A stretch of 64,000 nt of DNA from Chitinophagales bacterium (GTDB lineage Bacteria > Bacteroidota > Bacteroidia > Chitinophagales > JADIYW01). The notes beneath the pieces were generated by a model. It ran no database searches. It worked only from the letters and a program-made list of their open reading frames with translations, and was not told the DNA's origin. How positions within the stretch are numbered: position 1 is the stretch's first letter; every line of letters starts with the position of its first letter. This document shows, in pieces, positions 16,832 to 27,600 of this stretch. A program made the position numbers and the translations under genes. The DNA is taken from positions 34,095 through 98,094 of the forward strand of contig JAIBAX010000011.1 of NCBI GenBank assembly GCA_019694955.1, in the 5' to 3' direction.

Positions 16832-19800
16832 TTATTGCATTAGCACAACCATTCCTTTTGTTTCAAACTTACTTCCGTAAATAGTTGTACCGCTAACGTT
16901 ATAAATATAGGTGTCCACATTTTGTAGTTTCCCTTTAAAAGTTCCATCCCAACCAATGGTTTGCTCTGTGCTGGAAAATACTTTTTCTCCCCATCTATTA
17001 AATATTTCAAGATTTATCGTAGCAATTTCTTCACCTAAAACCATAAATACATCATTATTGCCATCGCCATTAGGAGAGAAGGCTGTAGGGACGAATACTA
17101 CGGGTTTGTCATCCACCTGAATAACTGTACAAACTGTGTTAATACATCCTGAACTTGTCTCCGTTTCCGTTAAACAAATATTATAGTTGCCTGCAACGGT
17201 ATAAGTATGTGTTTCATCAAAATTGGTAGAAGTAGTGCCATCGCCAAAATTCCACACAAAAGTATTGGTTGGTTTAGATAAATTGTCTAAAACGACCTCA
17301 TTCGCGCGAAGTACCGGATTTGGACTCGCCGTAAAATTCGGTGCGGGGCTTGTGCCAATAACAATATTTAGGATAGTGTCATCTTGTACATTACAGGTAT
17401 TCGGATTAGATGCCACCAATTTTACCTGAAAGACTCCTCCATTATCAAAATATTCACTAAAGCTCGATTCCGAATGTGTGATACCTCCCGGTAAAGTCCA
17501 TAGTAATGTGCTTGCATGTTGGCTTTGGCTATTGAACTGTATCTCAACAGGAGCGCAACCAGAGCCTGTATAGCTGGCAATAGCTTTGACTTCATTTAGC
17601 ACGGTGATAGATTTGACAATAGAGTCTTTCTTATTGCAACTATTTGCGACGATTAATTTAATGCTATAAGTTCCTTCCGTAGCATAGCTATGCGTTGGAT
17701 TCTGGTCAGAAGAAGTGGTGCCATCGCCAAAATCCCAATTATATGTTTGACCGTTTGTAGATAAATCGGTAAAGTTTACCAATTGACCAATGCAAATTTT
17801 CCCTGCCGTATAATTGAAGTTGGCAGTAATCGCTCCCGATAAATCTTTTATCTCCAACGGTAGTGTTATGCTTTTTGTTACTGGGCAAGTATTGAAATTA
17901 TTGGCGGTCAATTTTACATTAACTGTTCCAAAACTAGCATATGAATGACTGGGGCTTACCGCATCAATGGTGGAACCGTCACCAAACTCCCATACAAAAG
18001 TAGTACCCAAAGAAGAAGTTGGTTGCGTTAAATTTGTGAATTGCCAAGACCTGCCATCACAAGGGCTGATATTGACAAATTCAAAATTAGGGATTAGTAC
18101 ATCTCTTTCTGTAATGGTAATTGCATTGGATGTCGCAGGGCAGCCATTTAAATCCACATTAACAACATAATCTCCACCACCATTGCCAACATATGTGCCA
18201 CTATTCGCACCGGAAATATCAACGCCGTCTTTAACCCACTGGTAATGCGTCATTCCTGCGGTAGCACTTATATTTACTTGTTCCGTCGGACATATATTTG
18301 TGTTAACTGCTACTATATTAACAGTAGGAATTGGCTTAATAGTAACATTGATGGTATTGGAAGTGCCTGGGCAATTATTCTTTCCAACGGCAACGGTATA
18401 AGCTCCTGTTGCAGATGCAGTATAGGTTGATGTGATTGCTCCAGAAATAATATTTCCATTTAAATACCATTGGTAATTATCCATTCCGGCAGTAGCAGAT
18501 AAACCAACAGAACTTCCCTGACAAACATATGTCGGTCCGGAAGGGGTTATAACGGAAGAAGGAATAGGATTTACGGTCATAGTAACGGTTGGCGCAGTGG
18601 CAGGATTACCGGTAGCGCAACCTAAATCTGAGGTGAGTACGCATGAAACTTGATCTCCATTTTGAAAACTTGCATTGGTGTATGTTGCATTATTACTGCC
18701 AACATTTGCACCATTGAGTTTCCATTGATAGATTGGCACTGTTCCACCATTTACAGTATTTGCCGTAAAGGTAACTGAAGTGCCTGCGCAAATGGGATTG
18801 GCAGATGGAGAAACATTTATTGATACCGGAAGTGCAGAATTGACCACCATATTGATAGCATTGGATGTGGCAGGACTTCCCGAAGGGCATTTGACATTGG
18901 AAGTCAAAGTACAGGTAATAATATCACCATTAGCAAGCGCATTATTAGCATAAGTTGCAGCATTACTGCCCACATTTACACCATTGAGTTTCCATTGATA
19001 AACAGGGGCTGTTCCACCATTTGTAGGCGTAGCCGTAAAAACGACATTGGTGCCTATACATATTGGATTAGATGAAGCCACTATTGACACATCCACAGGA
19101 AGAATAGGGTCTACCGTCATGATAATTGTATTGCTGGTGGCAGGGTTGCCCGTAGGGCAAGTAGCGTTTGAAGTAAGCGTACACTTAATCCTGTCGCCAT
19201 TGTTCAACGTATTGTTAGAATACGTTGCAGCGTTTGTTCCAACCGGATTATTGTTTAAATACCATTGATAAGTTGGAGCAGATCCTTGGTTCACCGGACT
19301 CGCAGTAAAAGTGATATTAGTGCCTTGACATAATACATTTTGCGAGGCTACGATAGAAACAGACACCGGTAGATTTGGATTTACAGCCATTGTAATTTCA
19401 TTAGAAATAGCCGGATTACCAGTAGGACATGTCGCATTCGAAGTTAAGGTACAGGTTATCTTGTCATTATTGGCTAAGGTATTATTGCTATAGCTTGCGC
19501 TGTTAGTGCCTACATTTACGCCATTGAGTTTCCATTGGTAAGAAGGATTTAAACCACCATTGACGGGAGAGGCTGTAAAGGTAACATTGGTATTTTGACA
19601 AATAGGGTTAGCGTTGGCTGCAATACCCACAGAAACAGGTAAGTTTGGATTGACCGTCATTGTAATAGCATTAGAAGTTGCCGGGCTACCTGATTTACAT
19701 GTTTCACTGGATGTAAGCACGCATGTGATAACATCATTATTCGCTAAAGCAGCACTACTATAGGTGTTGGAATTTGTTCCAACATTCACGCCATTTATTT

Positions 19801-22800
19801 TCCATTGAAAAGTTGGAGTAATACCTCCATTAACAGGTGTGGCAGTGAAGGTGACATTGGTTCCGGCACATATGGTGCTTGTATTTGCTGCAATACTGAC
19901 AGAAACAGGTTTAATAGGATTGACGGTCATAACGACCTGATTGGATGTTGCAGGGTTCCCGCTTGGGCAAATAGCATCCGAAGTAAGCACACAGGTGATT
20001 TTGTCACCATTTGTTAATGTGTTATTGGAATAAGTTGTAGCATTTGTACCAACGTTTGCGCCATTGAGTTTCCATTGGTAAGCAGGAGTGGTGCCACCAT
20101 TGGTAGGTGTTGCTGTAAAGGTTACGTTTGTTCCCGCACATATGGGGTTTGAACTGCTGTTAATGCTAACAGATACTGGCAAAACAGGATTTACCGTCAT
20201 AGTAATCTGATTGGAATTCGCAGGATTTCCGGTGGGGCAAACTGCATTTGAGGTAAGTGTACAAGTTATTTTATCACCATTTACTAATGTATTATTAGCA
20301 TAAGTGGTGGCATTACTGCCCACATTAACGCCATTGAGCTTCCATTGATAAACAGGCACAGTACCTCCATTAGTTGGTGTTGCCGTAAATGTTACGTTCG
20401 TTCCGGCACAAATAGGATTTGCACTACTGTTTATACTGATGGATACTGGTAAATTCGGATTTACCGTCATAATAATTTGATTAGAAGTTGCTGGGCTTCC
20501 TGTCTTGCAATTTTCGCTGGAGGTAAGCACACAAGTAACCCGATCTCCATTTGTCAAAGTATTATTTGAATAAGTGGCCGAATTTGTGCCAACATTTACG
20601 CCATTGAGTTTCCATTGATAGGTAGGTGTTGCTCCTCCATTTGTTGGCGTGGCTGTAAACGTTACATTCGTTCCTGAGCAAATAATATTTGAGGAAGCAA
20701 CTATAGATACAGATACAGGTAAATTTGGATTTACAGTCATGGGGATAACATTGGAACTAGCCGGATTTCCGGTTGGACAAGTAGCATTAGAAGTAACCCT
20801 GCAAAATATTACATCCCCATTATTTAAGGTATTATTGCTGTAAGAATTGCTGTTGACACCTACATTAGCCCCATTTAATTTCCATTGGTAGGTAGGTGAA
20901 GCGCCTCCATTAATTGCATTAGCGGTGAAAGTTACATTTGTACCCGCACAAATGGTATTATTGTCAGCGGCAATGGTAATGGATACAGGTAAGTTTGGAT
21001 TTACCACCATCGTTACTTGATTTGAAGTGGCAGGATTTCCGGATTTGCATATTAAGTTAGAAGTAAGTACACAGGTAATTTTATCGCCATTATTGAGGCC
21101 AGTGCTACTAAAAGTTGGCGAATTTGCCCCAATATTGACTCCATTTAATTTCCATTGATAAGTAGGTGAACTACCTCCGTTTACTGGCGTTGCCGTAAAA
21201 AGAACATTTGCACCAACACAAATAGGGTTGTTTGCTGTAGAGATAGAAACTGAAACAGGCTGGTTCGCAAAAACATCCATCGTAATTTGATTAGAACCAA
21301 TGGATGGGCTTGCTACACAGGTTAAACTGGTTGTCATCGTACAGGTAATGACGTCATTGTCATTTAAAGTAGAGGATGAATAGGTGTTGCTATTGGTGCC
21401 TACGGGATTGCCATTAATAAACCATTGATAGGAAGGTGTAGCTCCACCATTGGAAGGTGTTGCCGTAAATGTAACAGGATCGCCTTGACAAATAACGGGT
21501 GTTGCAGTACTAATACTGTTACCTAACGGTAATTTTGGATTGACAGTCATGGTAATAGTATTAGATGTAGCCGGGTTTCCTGTGGTACAACCTAAACTAC
21601 TCGTCAATTCTACCTTTATTTGGTCATTATTTGCTAATGATGAAGCGTTAAATGTGGCACTATTTGTACCCACTGGATTATTGTTTAAGTACCATTGGTA
21701 AACTGGTGTAGCACCTCCATTTGTTGGGTTAGCTGTAAAAGCTACATTACTGCCTTGACAAATTGGATTGGAAGAAGCATTAATACTTACTGACACGGTT
21801 TGCGGGCTACTTACCGACATCGTAATAGTATTGGAAGTAGCCGGACTTCCCGTAGCGCAGGTGGCATTAGAGGTGAGTACGCAAGTGATTTGGTCACCAT
21901 TTGCTAATGTTGAACTACTATACGTTGAAGCATTAGCGCCCACATTTACGCCATTCTTTTTCCATTGATAAACGGGTGTTGAACCCCCATTCGTAGGTGT
22001 AGCAGTAAAGGTGACGTTTGTACCGGAGCAAATTGAATTTGTTGAAGCAGCAATGCTAACACTAACAGGTAATGCCGGATTCACTGTCATGACAACATTT
22101 GAAGAAGTAGCAGGATTATTGGTAAGGCATGAGCCAGTTAATGTTAAAACACATGAAACGATATCGCCATTAGCAAAAGCAGTATTTGTATAGGTATTGG
22201 CATTGGTACCCACATTTGCACCGTTTAACTTCCATTGATAGACGGGAGAAAATGCAGCGTTGGCAGGTGTAGCTGAGAAAGTTACACTTGTGCCTGCACA
22301 AATGGGGTTAGCAGATGGTGCGATGTTTAAAACAACAGCATTTACGGTGTTTACCGTCATAGTAATAACATTCGAAGTTGCCGGATTTCCACTTGGACAG
22401 CCAATATCGCTGGTTAAAGTAACTTTTACCTGATCATTATTATTCAAGGCAGCTGCCGGAATATAGGTTTGTGTATTGGTTCCGACGGGGTTATTGTTGA
22501 GATACCATTGATATACAGGGTTAGTACCTTCGTTTGTAGGTATTGCAGAAAAGCTCACCGGATCTCCTGCACATATTTTATTGCTACTTACATTTGCTGT
22601 AACAGAAACAGGATTTATTGGGTTAACGGTCATGGTTAGTATGTTTGAACTGGCCGGACTGCCACTAACACAGGCGGCGTTGCTCGTCATCTCACAATAT
22701 ACCTGATCATTATTTGCCAATGTAGTGGTAGTATAGGTCGTTGTAGTAGCTACTTGAACGCCATTTTTAAACCATTTATAACTAGGTGTTGATCCGCCGT

Positions 22801-25495
22801 TGATAGGCGTAGGAGTAAAGGTGACACTGGTGCCTGAACAGATATTATTGGCACTGGCATTAATGAGTACTGATGCCGTTACACTTGGTGTTACAGTCAT
22901 GGTCACGGTGTTGGAGGTTGCCGGATTTCCTGTTGGGCAAGTCGCATTGGAAGTCAGATCACATTTCACTTGATCACCATTCGCCAAAGAAGCATTCGAA
23001 TAGGTGGCTGAGTTACTGCCAACAGGATTGCCATTTAAATACCACTGATATTGTGGTGTAGCGCCTCCATTGGTTGGTGTCGCTGTAAAAGTAACATTTG
23101 TTCCCGAACAAATCGGGTTGTTGTTGGCTGCAACAGAAACTGAAACGGCATTGTTAGCGTTTACAGTCATTGTTATTATATTCGACATGGCTGGATTTCC
23201 TGTTGCACAACCACTAGAAGAAGTTAATTGACACTTTATTTTATCTCCATTTGCAGGAGTAATGGAATAAGTCGTACTATTTGTTCCTACCGGATTATTG
23301 TTCAAATACCATTGGAAAGTGGGAGAAGCTCCGCCATTTCCGGGCGTTGCGGTAAAGGTGACATTTGTTCCGGCACAGATAGGGTTGCTGTTGACAGCTA
23401 TGCTATTAGAGACAGCTACGCTGGCCGTAACCGTCATCGTTATGGTATTGGAAGTGGCAGGACTGCCAGTAACACAGGCGGAATTGGATGTCATGACTAC
23501 TTGAATCTGATCGCCATTGTTGATGGTGGCTGGTGAATAAGTAGCACTGTTGCTACCTACATTCACACCATTCTTTTTCCATTGATAGGTAGGGGCGCTT
23601 CCACCGTTTACAGGGGTGGCCGTGAAGGTTACAGGGTTGCCGGGGCAAATGGGGTTTGCACTTGCCGCTATTGTTACGGAAGCAGCACCTGTAGGATTAA
23701 CGGTCATGGTAACTACATTGCTGGTTGCCGGATTGCCCGTAGGACAGGTAGCATTCGACGTTAGTGTTACTTTTATTTTGTCGCCATTTGTTAAGCTATT
23801 ATTAGAATAGGTAGCAGCATTAGAACCCACAGGATTATTGTTGAGGTACCACTGATAAGCAGGTGTTGTGCCGCCATTGGTAGGCGTGGCTGTAAAAGTA
23901 ACGTTTGCTCCGGCACAAATAGGGTTGGAAGAAGCTGCGATGCTAACGGAAACCGGAAGATTTGGATTAACTGTTAGTACAATGCTATTCGAGTTTCCCG
24001 TACAAGTGCCATTGGAGACTTCTACATAATAAGTGCCTGCCAAGGTAGCCGTATAAGTATTTGTAGCAGCACCACCAATTAGAGTGCCATTTCTATACCA
24101 TTTATAGGAGGTAAATCCTGTAGGTGCTGTTAAAACAGCATTGTCACCAGTGCAAAAATTGGTTTTATTGGCAGAAATGGAGACAGAAATATTATTATTA
24201 GGGACGGTTATTGTGTAAGCGATAAAATCAGCACAAGCACCATTGCCAATGTTTAGGATAGCGGGGTATGTGCCGGGCGTGTTGTAAGTAACGGTATGTG
24301 GGCCCACGCCTGATGCAGTAGAAGGGGTGGCATTGGGACCAAAGTTCCAGCTATAATTGCCACCATTGGTAGAAGCATCCGTGAATTGGAAAACATTGCT
24401 ACAACTGCCACCCACTTGCGCATAAGTGAAATCCGCCTTTAAAGCATCGATTTCTGCCATGCCGGCACCGGGAGGATTGAAGGAAATGGAGAAGCCATTG
24501 CCGGAAGAAGTGAAATTATTTACAAGAATGCCGTAAGTTTTACCCGCAACTAAATCTACATATTTTAACCATCCATTCTTTTTAGAAGCATTTGGTGTCG
24601 AATATACGCAGTCGTTCCCAACCGAAGGGTCTTCATTTGTATCAGTGGAAGTTAAGTCAAGCCCTAATAGACCTCCTCTATTAAGGCAAGCAGAAGCATT
24701 GCATCTTAATAATGTCTTAGGAGTACAGCTATTTGGTCCGTTTGGTAATTCAAACATGGCAAAGTCTAAGTCGTCACCAAGTGCAGTAGGTGTAATTGTG
24801 AAAGTGAATTTCCCAGATTTAGAACAAGTGAATTTCATCCAACTCGAAGCGGTTTCTGAGTTTTGAGGGCCGTTATTATCATCGAGACAAGATAAATTGG
24901 CTTCATCAGGAACGCTTCCTGAACCTGCTTTGAATTGGAATGTGGCCGTACTGTTCGTGCAAAGAAAAGGCCCAGTGATACAGTCTGATTGTGCAGCTGG
25001 GGTCGGGAGGTAGTTGTTTATACAAAGTTGAAATGTACCGCCATTGGCTACTGTTCTTGAGTTTACGCGTATGTAATAAGTGGTAAACGGAATTAGACCT
25101 CCTTTATAGAGACTTACAAAATGCTGGTTAGGCTGAGAGGTAGCACAAGCTAACTCATTGATTGTTCCAGAGCAATTACCGGAGTATAATGCAATTTCCG
25201 GTGTTTTCATTGTTCCGTTGCCAAAGATGTCGCCATTGATTTGAATGGTAACATCAGATGCAATGGCTGTGAATTTAAACCATACGTCATTATTATTTAT
25301 AGCCCAACATCCTGGCTTGCCAAAACCACTTGTAGTAGCTCCCGTATTTGTAAATTGACCCGGGGCGGAACAATAATCATTTACATCAGTTAGATTATAT
25401 CCTAACTGACACTCATCACCTTGTGCAGCAACATAGTTCTGAATTCCAATAAAAAACATTAGCCATAAACATAGCTTCTTTAAGCTTCTTCCCAT
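16832..25495 (-). CDS. Giant multi-repeat surface protein with type B T9SS sorting domain
   Basis: 2887 residues. A signal peptide (1-25, cleavage near VAAQG) precedes a PPC/jelly-roll-like N-terminal region (about 30-345), one PKD domain (about 350-430) and an Ig-like unit. Then come 20 consecutive Ig-like repeats of about 90 residues (513-2311), each with PICAGTNVTFTATPTNGG, YQWKLNGVNVG, NGDKITC.LTS and GNPATSN...MTVNP. Two shorter Ig-like units and four PKD domains with WxFGDGT follow, then the CHU_C domain (about 2805-2887: PTAFSPNGDGNNDVF, FNRWGEKVF, GWDGTF). That domain sends proteins through the type IX system to the cell surface or medium. An adhesin or cohesion role is likely; the ligand is unknown. 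Confidence 0.95.
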   Translation of the reverse strand: MGRSLKKLCLWLMFFIGIQNYVAAQGDECQLGYNLTDVNDYCSAPGQFTNTGATTSGFGKPGCWAINNNDVWFKFTAIASDVTIQINGDIFGNGTMKTPEIALYSGNCSGTINELACATSQPNQHFVSLYKGGLIPFTTYYIRVNSRTVANGGTFQLCINNYLPTPAAQSDCITGPFLCTNSTATFQFKAGSGSVPDEANLSCLDDNNGPQNSETASSWMKFTCSKSGKFTFTITPTALGDDLDFAMFELPNGPNSCTPKTLLRCNASACLNRGGLLGLDLTSTDTNEDPSVGNDCVYSTPNASKKNGWLKYVDLVAGKTYGILVNNFTSSGNGFSISFNPPGAGMAEIDALKADFTYAQVGGSCSNVFQFTDASTNGGNYSWNFGPNATPSTASGVGPHTVTYNTPGTYPAILNIGNGACADFIAYTITVPNNNISVSISANKTNFCTGDNAVLTAPTGFTSYKWYRNGTLIGGAATNTYTATLAGTYYVEVSNGTCTGNSNSIVLTVNPNLPVSVSIAASSNPICAGANVTFTATPTNGGTTPAYQWYLNNNPVGSNAATYSNNSLTNGDKIKVTLTSNATCPTGNPATSNVVTMTVNPTGAASVTIAASANPICPGNPVTFTATPVNGGSAPTYQWKKNGVNVGSNSATYSPATINNGDQIQVVMTSNSACVTGSPATSNTITMTVTASVAVSNSIAVNSNPICAGTNVTFTATPGNGGASPTFQWYLNNNPVGTNSTTYSITPANGDKIKCQLTSSSGCATGNPAMSNIITMTVNANNAVSVSVAANNNPICSGTNVTFTATPTNGGATPQYQWYLNGNPVGSNSATYSNASLANGDQVKCDLTSNATCPTGNPATSNTVTMTVTPSVTASVLINASANNICSGTSVTFTPTPINGGSTPSYKWFKNGVQVATTTTYTTTTLANNDQVYCEMTSNAACVSGSPASSNILTMTVNPINPVSVTANVSSNKICAGDPVSFSAIPTNEGTNPVYQWYLNNNPVGTNTQTYIPAAALNNNDQVKVTLTSDIGCPSGNPATSNVITMTVNTVNAVVLNIAPSANPICAGTSVTFSATPANAAFSPVYQWKLNGANVGTNANTYTNTAFANGDIVSCVLTLTGSCLTNNPATSSNVVMTVNPALPVSVSIAASTNSICSGTNVTFTATPTNGGSTPVYQWKKNGVNVGANASTYSSSTLANGDQITCVLTSNATCATGSPATSNTITMSVSSPQTVSVSINASSNPICQGSNVAFTANPTNGGATPVYQWYLNNNPVGTNSATFNASSLANNDQIKVELTSSLGCTTGNPATSNTITMTVNPKLPLGNSISTATPVICQGDPVTFTATPSNGGATPSYQWFINGNPVGTNSNTYSSSTLNDNDVITCTMTTSLTCVASPSIGSNQITMDVFANQPVSVSISTANNPICVGANVLFTATPVNGGSSPTYQWKLNGVNIGANSPTFSSTGLNNGDKITCVLTSNLICKSGNPATSNQVTMVVNPNLPVSITIAADNNTICAGTNVTFTANAINGGASPTYQWKLNGANVGVNSNSYSNNTLNNGDVIFCRVTSNATCPTGNPASSNVIPMTVNPNLPVSVSIVASSNIICSGTNVTFTATPTNGGATPTYQWKLNGVNVGTNSATYSNNTLTNGDRVTCVLTSSENCKTGSPATSNQIIMTVNPNLPVSISINSSANPICAGTNVTFTATPTNGGTVPVYQWKLNGVNVGSNATTYANNTLVNGDKITCTLTSNAVCPTGNPANSNQITMTVNPVLPVSVSINSSSNPICAGTNVTFTATPTNGGTTPAYQWKLNGANVGTNATTYSNNTLTNGDKITCVLTSDAICPSGNPATSNQVVMTVNPIKPVSVSIAANTSTICAGTNVTFTATPVNGGITPTFQWKINGVNVGTNSNTYSSAALANNDVITCVLTSSETCKSGSPATSNAITMTVNPNLPVSVGIAANANPICQNTNVTFTASPVNGGLNPSYQWKLNGVNVGTNSASYSNNTLANNDKITCTLTSNATCPTGNPAISNEITMAVNPNLPVSVSIVASQNVLCQGTNITFTASPVNQGSAPTYQWYLNNNPVGTNAATYSNNTLNNGDRIKCTLTSNATCPTGNPATSNTIIMTVDPILPVDVSIVASSNPICIGTNVVFTATPTNGGTAPVYQWKLNGVNVGSNAATYANNALANGDIITCTLTSNVKCPSGSPATSNAINMVVNSALPVSINVSPSANPICAGTSVTFTANTVNGGTVPIYQWKLNGANVGSNNATYTNASFQNGDQVSCVLTSDLGCATGNPATAPTVTMTVNPIPSSVITPSGPTYVCQGSSVGLSATAGMDNYQWYLNGNIISGAITSTYTASATGAYTVAVGKNNCPGTSNTINVTIKPIPTVNIVAVNTNICPTEQVNISATAGMTHYQWVKDGVDISGANSGTYVGNGGGDYVVNVDLNGCPATSNAITITERDVLIPNFEFVNISPCDGRSWQFTNLTQPTSSLGTTFVWEFGDGSTIDAVSPSHSYASFGTVNVKLTANNFNTCPVTKSITLPLEIKDLSGAITANFNYTAGKICIGQLVNFTDLSTNGQTYNWDFGDGTTSSDQNPTHSYATEGTYSIKLIVANSCNKKDSIVKSITVLNEVKAIASYTGSGCAPVEIQFNSQSQHASTLLWTLPGGITHSESSFSEYFDNGGVFQVKLVASNPNTCNVQDDTILNIVIGTSPAPNFTASPNPVLRANEVVLDNLSKPTNTFVWNFGDGTTSTNFDETHTYTVAGNYNICLTETETSSGCINTVCTVIQVDDKPVVFVPTAFSPNGDGNNDVFMVLGEEIATINLEIFNRWGEKVFSSTEQTIGWDGTFKGKLQNVDTYIYNVSGTTIYGSKFETKGMVVLMQ
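18563..23959 (-). repeat. 20 tandem about 270-bp in-frame repeats
   Basis: 5397 bp encode 20 units of 89-91 residues. The DNA is still visibly repeated: the segment coding for YQWKLNG recurs about every 270 bp (for example near 19522, 20062, 20332, 20602). Units near the C-terminal half (about 18.8-21.2 kb) are more alike than those at the N-terminal end, as expected if unequal crossing-over or gene conversion keeps part of the array uniform. Each unit has two conserved cysteines. Confidence 0.95.
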
Positions 25496-25620
25496 TACTT
25501 TGACTTTTATGTGTTAAAAATCGTGAATTTATTTTGAAATTCAAAGAGATAGTTGTTGATAACAAGCGATTATGTCTGAACAATTGTTGAAATATCTGTA
25601 ATTTTTAATAGTTTTGCTAC

Positions 25621-26133
25621 ATGAAGAAAAGCAAATCACCATCAGAATCCTTAAATATTCAAACTGAATTGATTATGCCGGGACATACCAATCCTTTGGG
25701 TAATTTGATGGGCGGTAATTTATTGAGTTGGATGGACGTTGCTTCGGGAATTAGTGCCTTGAAGCACTCCGGACATATCTCTGTAACGGCTTCTGTGGAT
25801 AATGTGTCTTTCAAAATGCCGATAAAAGTTGGTGATGTAGTGATTATTAAATCGTTTGTCTCACGCGCTTTTAATACCTCGATGGAAGTTGTTTGTGAAG
25901 TATTTATTCAAAATATGGACACAGGTACGGAAACGCTATCGCATCAGGCATTCCTTACTTTTGTTGCTTTAGATAAATTGGGCAATAGGGTTACTGTACC
26001 AGAGATTGTTCCTGTAACAGACGCTGAAAAGCATTTATTCGACGGTGCCTTAAGAAGAAGGGAACTTAGGCTAGTACTTGCAGGAAAAATGAAACCTGTA
26101 GATGCTATTTCACTCAAAGGTATTTTTAGTTAG
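25621..26133 (+). CDS. Acyl-CoA thioesterase, YciA/BFIT hotdog type
   Basis: 170 residues with a single hotdog domain: MPGHTNPLGNLMGGNLLSWMD carries the catalytic-site Asn/Gly and Asp residues of the YciA/ACOT group, followed by TASVDNVSFKMPIKVGDVV and the C-terminal strand LTFVALD. The enzyme hydrolyses acyl-CoA to fatty acid and CoA. It stands alone, divergent from the giant protein gene with a 125-bp gap. Confidence 0.92.
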   Translation: MKKSKSPSESLNIQTELIMPGHTNPLGNLMGGNLLSWMDVASGISALKHSGHISVTASVDNVSFKMPIKVGDVVIIKSFVSRAFNTSMEVVCEVFIQNMDTGTETLSHQAFLTFVALDKLGNRVTVPEIVPVTDAEKHLFDGALRRRELRLVLAGKMKPVDAISLKGIFS

Positions 26134-26234
26134 TGAACTGTTAAATTTTGTTAAATGGTCAGTGGTCAGTGAACCGTGAACATTTCCACATCCTTAAATC
26201 CCCAAATCTTCACATCTGCTCACTGTGAACAAAC

Positions 26235-27032
26235 TCAATACCACACCCTGAAATGCTCTTTTGCCAAACTTTCTTTTCGTAAAAATGCCAGCCCCATTTC
26301 AAAAATATCGATAGTGAGTGTTATTCTTTCATGGTTTTTGATGAATGCCCATGCTTCTTCCATCTCTTCTGACCAATAGATGTCATCAAAAATTAAAACC
26401 GTATCATTATGACAATAGGGGAGTACCTGCTCAAAATAATTTACAGTCGGAATATGTTTGTGGTTGCCATCGAAAAAAACCATATCAACACTACCCATTT
26501 CGTTCAACACCTCACCAAGAATATCATCGAAATTGCCGTTTTTTTGAATAATGTTATGCAACTCCAGTTGCTCGAAATGCTGCTTAGCTTTAGCTGCAAT
26601 TTCCGGACATCCTTCAATGGTATATATTTGACCCTCATTGCTGGCCTTGCTTAGATAAGCCGTGGTAATCCCTAAAGAAGTGCCAAGTTCAAGGATTTTT
26701 TTGCTTTGGAAGTAACGGACGATTCTAAACTGTAATTGTGAATATTTAGGTTTCTTTGTACTGGTTTCTAATATTTCCGCAACAGTTCTTTTGGAAGATT
26801 CCAATGATTTGGATCCTGCACCTAAATCCGTAACATTTAATACGGTTTGATTTTTTGCCAAACCCTTCCTGAACTTCTCTATACTTTTGTATTCAGGATA
26901 AATGAAGTCATTTTCTAAAACTTTTGTATCGAAATTAAATACAAAAGGCGAATGTATCTTATATTTCGTTTTTGAATCCCACACATAGTGTAACCACGAT
27001 AAGCCTTTTTCCAATAAATCTCCTAGTTGCAT
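26235..27032 (-). CDS. Class I SAM-dependent methyltransferase (O-methyltransferase-like)
   Basis: Start set at the ATG at 27032 (MQLGDLLEKG); the frame could begin at a TTG three codons earlier. The 265-residue protein has SAM motif I KILELGTSLGITTAYL, the acidic post-I residue in YTIEGCPE, and VDMVFFDGNHKH with LIFDDIYWS, the metal-binding pattern of catechol-type O-methyltransferases. The N-terminal 80 residues (KYKIHSPFVF, DLGAGSK) are typical of a Bacteroidota subgroup. Substrate unknown. The -7 element lies 6 bases before the ATG. Confidence 0.88.
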   Translation of the reverse strand: MQLGDLLEKGLSWLHYVWDSKTKYKIHSPFVFNFDTKVLENDFIYPEYKSIEKFRKGLAKNQTVLNVTDLGAGSKSLESSKRTVAEILETSTKKPKYSQLQFRIVRYFQSKKILELGTSLGITTAYLSKASNEGQIYTIEGCPEIAAKAKQHFEQLELHNIIQKNGNFDDILGEVLNEMGSVDMVFFDGNHKHIPTVNYFEQVLPYCHNDTVLIFDDIYWSEEMEEAWAFIKNHERITLTIDIFEMGLAFLRKESLAKEHFRVWY

Positions 27033-27038
27033 AGTCGG

Positions 27039-27046
27039 CAAAGGTA
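27039..27046 (-). promoter_or_regulatory. -7 promoter element of the methyltransferase gene
   Basis: TACCTTTG on the minus strand fits TAnnTTTG. The ATG at 27032 follows after 6 bases, so the mRNA would have almost no leader. Confidence 0.5.
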
Positions 27047-27122
27047 AGAAATAAGTTAAAAATCCCGAATGTTAATATTGAATAACGGTAGATTTTGAAG
27101 TCGAAGACATAGAAATCAGTAA

Positions 27123-27599
27123 TTAGGTAAGAAAATCTTTAAAGAAATTCCTAATATCCATTTGATGGGCTTTGCTAAAATCATCCATGCATAATCGAAA
27201 CTTCTCCTTTCCATCGGTGGCAATTATTAAGTAGCTAAGGTTTTGTCGGCTTTTAAATCTAAAAATTTGACTAAAAATATACCCTAATAGATCCTCAAAA
27301 TCCTCATCAAGGTCTTCTTCTAAAAATTCTATAGAATTGCTTTTATTTCTAATGAAAGTATAGTTCCTATATGATATATTGATAAAATTAATATCTATAA
27401 TAAGCTTCTTTTCATCATAATAAAACGCATAAGTTTTCTTTGAAAAAGCAAAATAAACAAACAGAAGAATAGGCTCAACCAATAAAAAAACGGTCTCAAA
27501 ATCTTGCGATTTACACCAGAGAAATAATAGCAAATTGATTGTAGCGAACAAGGAAAAATGGAATACACTCCATGTTCGCTTCAATACCAATGAATTCAT
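27123..27599 (-). CDS. Hypothetical two-helix membrane protein
   Basis: 158 residues with two predicted N-terminal membrane helices (about 12-30 and 36-53), then a soluble domain with strands (TYAFYYDEKKLIIDI) and an acidic patch (LEEDLDEDFED). The layout resembles small PH-like membrane proteins, but I do not recognise a family. The gene starts one base after the aldehyde dehydrogenase stop, so it is the second gene of that operon. Confidence 0.65.
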   Translation of the reverse strand: MNSLVLKRTWSVFHFSLFATINLLLFLWCKSQDFETVFLLVEPILLFVYFAFSKKTYAFYYDEKKLIIDINFINISYRNYTFIRNKSNSIEFLEEDLDEDFEDLLGYIFSQIFRFKSRQNLSYLIIATDGKEKFRLCMDDFSKAHQMDIRNFFKDFLT

Positions 27600-27600
27600 A

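Noticed and set aside
16832..25495. Several plus-strand open frames of 60-102 codons inside the giant gene
   Set aside because: They recur with the repeat period and are the reverse frame of the Ig-like units, not independent genes.
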